Source: Trueperella pyogenes (lineage in GTDB: Bacteria > Actinomycetota > Actinomycetes > Actinomycetales > Actinomycetaceae). From it: a DNA stretch of 10,338 nucleotides. The notes beneath the pieces are model-generated. The model made no database searches and was not told the DNA's origin. It worked only from the letters and a program-made list of their open reading frames with translations. The position numbers were made by a program, and so were the translations under genes. Of this stretch, positions 7,150-10,338 are shown one piece after another (position 1 is the stretch's first letter; every line of letters starts with the position of its first letter). The stretch spans positions 1 to 10,338 of the forward strand of contig NZ_UHHW01000003.1 of the NCBI RefSeq assembly GCF_900460345.1, in the 5' to 3' direction.

Positions 7150-7663
7150 TCTTCCCATTGAACCCACCGACGCGGACCTCGAAGCGTTCTGGACCCACGC
7201 GATTATCGCCGGTCGCCTCAATCCGATCGACGCCGTGGGTGGGCAAACCGACGTGGTCTCGCTGCAGCCGGGCGCGTTCGCGTTCGGGACGACGCGGCGG
7301 CAGGCCAACGAGCTCGCCGAGCGGGTCCTTGCAGGAGACAAGACCGCCACGAGTAGCTTCCGGGCCGCCTACGACGTCGCGGGCCAGCCCCTGCCGACCG
7401 TGGACGACATGTGGATTTTGTGCGACGGCGAAGGGTGCCCGCGCGCACTGCTGCGCAACACCGCTGTGGTGGTGAATCCATTTGGTGAGATTGGCGCTGA
7501 TATTGCCAGCGCTGAGGGCGAAGGTGACCTGACGGCGTGGCGTGCCGACCATGAAGCGTTCTTCACCTCCGAGGGCAGTGAGATTGGCTACACGTTTGAC
7601 CCTGCGGGCGATGTGGTGACCGAGTTTTTCACGGTACTTTACGCCAACGAGCAGACTCGCTAA
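7142..7663 (+). CDS. ASCH-domain protein (right copy)
   Basis: Mirror of 2665-3186 with the same 173-aa product and no indel between arms, the only complete protein gene free of arm differences. GGAG at 7134-7137 precedes ATG 7142. See the left copy for domain evidence. Confidence 0.85.
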   Translation: MTDLPIEPTDADLEAFWTHAIIAGRLNPIDAVGGQTDVVSLQPGAFAFGTTRRQANELAERVLAGDKTATSSFRAAYDVAGQPLPTVDDMWILCDGEGCPRALLRNTAVVVNPFGEIGADIASAEGEGDLTAWRADHEAFFTSEGSEIGYTFDPAGDVVTEFFTVLYANEQTR

Positions 7664-7682
7664 TCGTCCGCTAGGTGGATAG

Positions 7683-7715
7683 TTGTCTCGCCGCATGGCG
7701 AGACAATTTCTGTTT
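7683..7715 (+). terminator. Rho-independent terminator after the ASCH gene (right copy)
   Basis: TTGTCTCGCC (7683-7692), loop GCAT, GGCGAGACAA (7697-7706), then TTTCTGTTT. Same element as 2614-2645; it closes the rlmB - 423-aa - ASCH transcription unit. Confidence 0.85.
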
Positions 7716-7736
7716 GGGACAGCTCATGAGTACTAT
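7707..7736 (+). promoter_or_regulatory. Weak candidate promoter for the permease gene (right copy)
   Basis: TACTAT at 7731-7736 is -10-like; the -35 region (about 7707-7713) is poor. A 5-bp GCGGC/GCCGC hairpin (7754-7767) lies in the leader. Weak evidence only. Confidence 0.25.
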
Positions 7737-7801
7737 CGTGCAGGGTCGCACATGCGGCTACGGCCGCGAGCACCTCATCGTTTTACTGCATGGAGGCTCG
7801 T

Positions 7802-9158
7802 ATGGCTGTTATTACCTGGAAGCTGCACGGCGATGGTCGTTCCATCGCACCGGGTGCAGTAGTTCATCCCGACGAAAGATTGTCGTGGCCGATCACATTC
7901 GGTATCGGCGCACAACACGTGGTGGCCATGTTTGGGGCCACCTTTTTAGTACCCCTATTGACCGGATTCGACCCGGCGACCACCCTCTCTTCACCGGTGT
8001 GGGAACCATCCTCTTCCTGCTGATCACCGCAGGCCGACTGCCGTCCTACCTCGGATCGTCCTTCGCGCTCATCGCTCCAATCGGGGCTGTCACCGGGTAT
8101 GTCGCCGGTGGCGGCGCAGCGGTCGATGAGGCAAAGGCCGCCCTGGCTCAGGCGGAGTGATCGCTGCGGGTGCGGCGCTCGCGCTAGTCGGCGTCGTCGT
8201 ACACTTTGCCGGGGCGCGTTGGATCGACTGGCTCATGCCCCCAATCGTCACCGGCGCGATTGTCTCCCTCATCGGCTTCAACCTTGCCCCTGCAGCCTGG
8301 GGAAACGTGAAGCAAGCGCCGGTGACCGCGATCGTCACCATCGTGACCGTCTTGCTTGTGACCGTCCTGTTCAAAGGCGTCATCGGGCGGCTGTCGATCC
8401 TCATTGGCGTCGTCGTCGGCTACATCACCGCAGTACTGCGCGGCGAGGTGAACTTTGACGCGATCTCATCGGCCGGATGGGTCGGCGTGCCACATTTCCG
8501 CGCCCCCGACTTCGACGTCACGCTCCTGGCCTATTCGTGCCCGTCGTGCTCGTGCTAGTCGCTGAGAACGTGGGTCACGTCAAGTCCGTACGGCCATGAC
8601 CGGTCAAGACCTGGACGACGTCACCGGGCGCGCTCTCTTCGCCGACGGCGTCTCCACCATGTTCGCTGGAACCGGAGGCGGGTCCGGCACCACCACCTAC
8701 GCCGAAAACATCGGCGTCATGGCCGCGACCCGCGTCTACTCGACCGCCGCATACGTCGTCGCCGCAGTCATCGCCCTCGCGCTGTCCATGCTCCCCAAGT
8801 TCGGACAGCTCATCGCCACTATCCCGCCGGCGTCCTCGGCGGAGCCGCGACCGTCCTTTACGGCATGATTGGCATGCTGGGAGTGCGCATATGGGTGCAG
8901 AACAGAGTGGATTTCTCCGACCCGGTCAACCTCAATACCGCCGCCGTCGCCATGGTTCTAGCCATCGCGAACTACACCTGGCACTGGGGTGACATGGTGT
9001 TCGAAGGCATCGCCCTCGGCTCGTTTAGTGCAATCATCATCTACCACGTGATGCGCGCAATCTCGCGTTGGCGTGGCACCACCATCGAGCCAGCCACCCC
9101 GGCCTCCGCGCCCGCTGGCGCCGAGCTTGAACCCGGTGCACTGAATCGCGAGCCTTGA
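7802..9158 (+). CDS. Uracil permease, NCS2 family (right copy, five frameshifts)
   Basis: Mirror of 1166-2526. Start ATG 7802 with GGAGG at 7792-7796. Compared with the left arm, this copy has lost one base at each of about 7988 (T), 8152 (G), 8527 (G), 8590 (G) and 8826 (C), each breaking the frame, but it has the extra G near 8441-8446 that the left arm lacks (TGCGCGGCGAGG). The substrate-site segment GTTTYAENIGVMAATRVYS is intact at about 8685-8745. The five scattered losses, four in a run of G or C, look like base-calling errors rather than gene decay. Confidence 0.88.
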
Positions 9159-9179
9159 TCGGGCCGCTATAACGGCACG

Positions 9180-9206
9180 CGGCCATAACTCTGGGCGTTA
9201 TGGCCG
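9180..9206. terminator. Hairpin between convergent permease and LytR_C genes (right copy)
   Basis: Mirror of 1117-1144: CGGCCATAAC (9180-9189) with GTTATGGCCG (9197-9206). The loop here is 7 bases, one G shorter than in the left copy. Confidence 0.65.
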
Positions 9207-9221
9207 CTGGCCGCGGCGTCG

Positions 9222-9795
9222 TTACTCCTCGAAATCTGCCAACGGCGTGCATCCCTTAATCGGCGCCATCGCCTCAGTCAGCTGCTCTTTGGTGGGAGAA
9301 GCCACCATCTCCGTATAACCCGAACCGAGCACGACCTCCACCACCTGATTGGTGATATTCGGATCGATGTGGACTGTGGCATCTGGGAAGTATGCGCGCA
9401 GGGTGTAGGCGCTCGTCACGCCGTCGGAACTCGTATAAATCCGAACCGGCTCCAAGAACTTATCGCCCGCCCAATTCGCCGTCTCTGAAACAACGACGCC
9501 AGCCGTGGACAACGACGTCGCCACGCTGCCTGCCAGCCAGATCGGTTACTCGAGTTAAAGACCTTAGCGGTGATAGTGGTTGGGTCCACATGCCCAGCCC
9601 CATCGATCGGGCACACAATTGCGTTGGTATCGGTGCCTTGGAGAACTCACGCTCAAACGGAAACGGGAGCAGGCCGGACCACGTTAACGTGCCCAAAACG
9701 AGGAGCACCGCCATGATGGCGATGATCGAACCAAAAACAACAGTTTGGCGCTGTTGCGTGCGCTTCTTGTACTCGGCGCGGACGTTAGAACTCAC
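9222..9795 (-). CDS. Membrane-anchored LytR C-terminal-domain protein (right copy, two frameshifts)
   Basis: Mirror of 526-1101, where the gene is intact. Here one base is missing near 9538 (left arm CTGGGCTGG, this arm CTGGCTGG) and one near 9632 (left GCACCCGAT, this arm GCACCGAT), splitting the protein into three frames. The transmembrane part (N-terminal) and most of the LytR_C domain (9222-9535) are each still readable. Confidence 0.75.
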
Positions 9796-9853
9796 CTTCC
9801 CAATGTAGCCGATATAGGCGGCAATGCGCACGAATATAGCCGTTCAAAACAAA

Positions 9854-9941
9854 GGACTCCCCACGCACCCGCCAGAGCTCGAGTACCCTTGCTGCATTCC
9901 TGCCCTGGGGAGTTCCTCAAGATGACGCCACGTGGGGAGCC
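9854..9941 (-). ncRNA. Small signal recognition particle RNA (4.5S type), right copy
   Basis: Mirror of 380-468 and 88 bases long, one C shorter in the run at 9907-9910. Closing stem and conserved apical region are the same. Confidence 0.9.
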
Positions 9942-9948
9942 GAGGTCG

Positions 9949-9976
9949 ATCTTATCACGAGTTCGGGTCGAAACAA
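9949..9976 (-). promoter_or_regulatory. Candidate promoter of the SRP RNA gene (right copy)
   Basis: Same TTGTTT (9971-9976) - 16 bases - TAAGAT (9949-9954) arrangement on the minus strand, 8 bases before the RNA 5' end at 9941. Confidence 0.6.
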
Positions 9977-10080
9977 TTTCCGAGGTGAGACTAACTGCAC
10001 CCGCGGCAGTTCGCACACGATTTCCCAAAGCGAGGCATGTTTCGTAGACTGAGTAGGCAGATTCGTTGAGTCTGTGCCGA
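9977..10080. other. Intergenic region between divergent SRP RNA and tRNA-Ser genes (right copy)
   Basis: Mirror of 241-344. It holds the weak candidate tRNA promoter TTTCCC (10021-10026) and TAGACT (10045-10050). No gene seen. Confidence 0.3.
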
Positions 10081-10168
10081 GGAGGATTCGCCTAGCGGCC
10101 TATGGCGCTCGCTTGGAAAGCGGGTTGGGTTAACGCCCTCGGGGGTTCGAATCCCCCATCCTCCGCCA
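10081..10168 (+). tRNA. tRNA-Ser (anticodon GGA), right, structurally intact copy
   Basis: Acceptor stem 10081-10087 with 10158-10164, discriminator G 10165 and encoded CCA 10166-10168. The T arm GGGGG-TTCGAAT-CCCCC is a perfect 5-bp stem. The anticodon GGA lies in CTTGGAAAG, and the long variable arm supports serine. Confidence 0.95.
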
Positions 10169-10182
10169 AGTGCCCCTTCCGG

Positions 10183-10202
10183 AAGCCCCGGGAGGGGCTT
10201 TT
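10183..10202 (+). terminator. Rho-independent terminator of tRNA-Ser (right copy)
   Basis: AAGCCCC (10183-10189), loop GGGA, GGGGCTT (10194-10200), ending in a run of four Ts (the left copy has five). Confidence 0.8.
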
Positions 10203-10338
10203 CTGTTGGGTTTTCGCGGGTTTTGTCTAGTAGCCCACCATTGCTGCACCGCCAACATAACAGCCAAAATAAAAACTGGGGTGCCCGCCGAGACACTCCA
10301 GAATGTGTTTCCGTTAGCGATGTAGATAAGGAGATCGC
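10203..10338 (-). CDS. C-terminal fragment of a probable membrane protein (right copy)
   Basis: Mirror of 2-120, extended by the unpaired tail 10320-10338, which adds DLLIYI in frame before ANGNTFW. That the tail continues the same open frame supports a real gene entering from the window edge. No start and no sure stop are present. Function unknown. Confidence 0.4.

Larger units (their letters stand above)
5171..10319. repeat. Right arm of the giant inverted repeat
   Basis: Mirror copy of the left arm. The innermost pairing is a 7-bp stem, AGGGCAC (5160-5166) with GTGCCCT (5171-5177), around the loop ACGA. The outermost pairing is CCGTTAGCG (10311-10319) with CGCTAACGG (1-9). This arm carries most of the single-base losses in the permease and LytR_C genes, while its rlmB C-terminal part is better preserved than the left copy. 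Confidence 0.97.

Noticed and set aside
7675..8160. 161-codon frame starting MDSCLAAWRDN across the terminator and permease start
   Set aside because: It begins inside the terminator stem and only enters the permease frame through a missing T near 7988; it is a frameshift product.
9991..10296. 101-codon frame containing GGGWGIRTPEGVNPTR
   Set aside because: This peptide is the antisense translation of the tRNA-Ser gene and its terminator, a well-known type of false gene.
1..10319. Hairpin telomere or replication intermediate of a linear replicon
   Set aside because: A telomere copy could give an inverted repeat about a hairpin end, but the axis is inside a housekeeping gene with coding sequence on both sides, and no telomere resolvase or terminal repeat is visible.
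1..10319. Composite transposon or insertion-sequence-flanked inverted duplication
   Set aside because: No transposase, terminal inverted repeats of insertion-sequence type or target-site duplication seen; the repeat consists of ordinary chromosomal genes.

Overview
The window is one nearly perfect giant inverted repeat. The left arm (1 to about 5166) is read again as its reverse complement in the right arm (about 5171 to 10319). The axis lies at about 5168.5, with at most a 4-base loop (ACGA, 5167-5170). Only the last 19 bases (10320-10338) have no partner. Every gene therefore appears twice, in mirror orientation, and the window holds only about 5.2 kb of unique sequence.

The unique sequence looks like a high-GC Gram-positive bacterium (Actinobacteria, possibly Actinomycetaceae; the family is a guess). 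The signs are GC-rich DNA, an actinobacterial-style small SRP RNA, a membrane-anchored LytR C-terminal-domain protein and GTG start usage. In right-arm order from the axis outward it holds: a 5'-truncated rlmB-type 23S rRNA 2'-O-methyltransferase; an unrecognised 423-aa protein with a C-terminal membrane hairpin; an overlapping ASCH-domain gene; a terminator; a UraA-type uracil permease; a hairpin between convergent genes; the LytR_C protein; the SRP RNA gene with its promoter; tRNA-Ser(GGA) with its terminator; and the C-terminal end of a probable membrane protein facing the tRNA.

Across the outer ~4.5 kb of each arm, the differences I found are single-base indels, nearly all in short homopolymers or GC runs, and I found no substitutions. 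They frameshift a gene in one arm where the other arm reads through. Taking the longer run at each site gives intact proteins of expected length: permease 453 aa, unknown protein 423 aa, LytR_C protein 191 aa. Within ~600 bases of the axis the arms diverge much more, and rlmB is scrambled in both.

A near-spacerless 10-kb palindrome centred inside a housekeeping gene, with both copies of that gene truncated, fits a long-read fold-back (template plus complement joined) or an assembly artefact much better than a biological duplication. I found no defence system, mobile element, CRISPR array or phage gene. The genes are an ordinary chromosomal neighbourhood; the unusual item is the palindrome itself.
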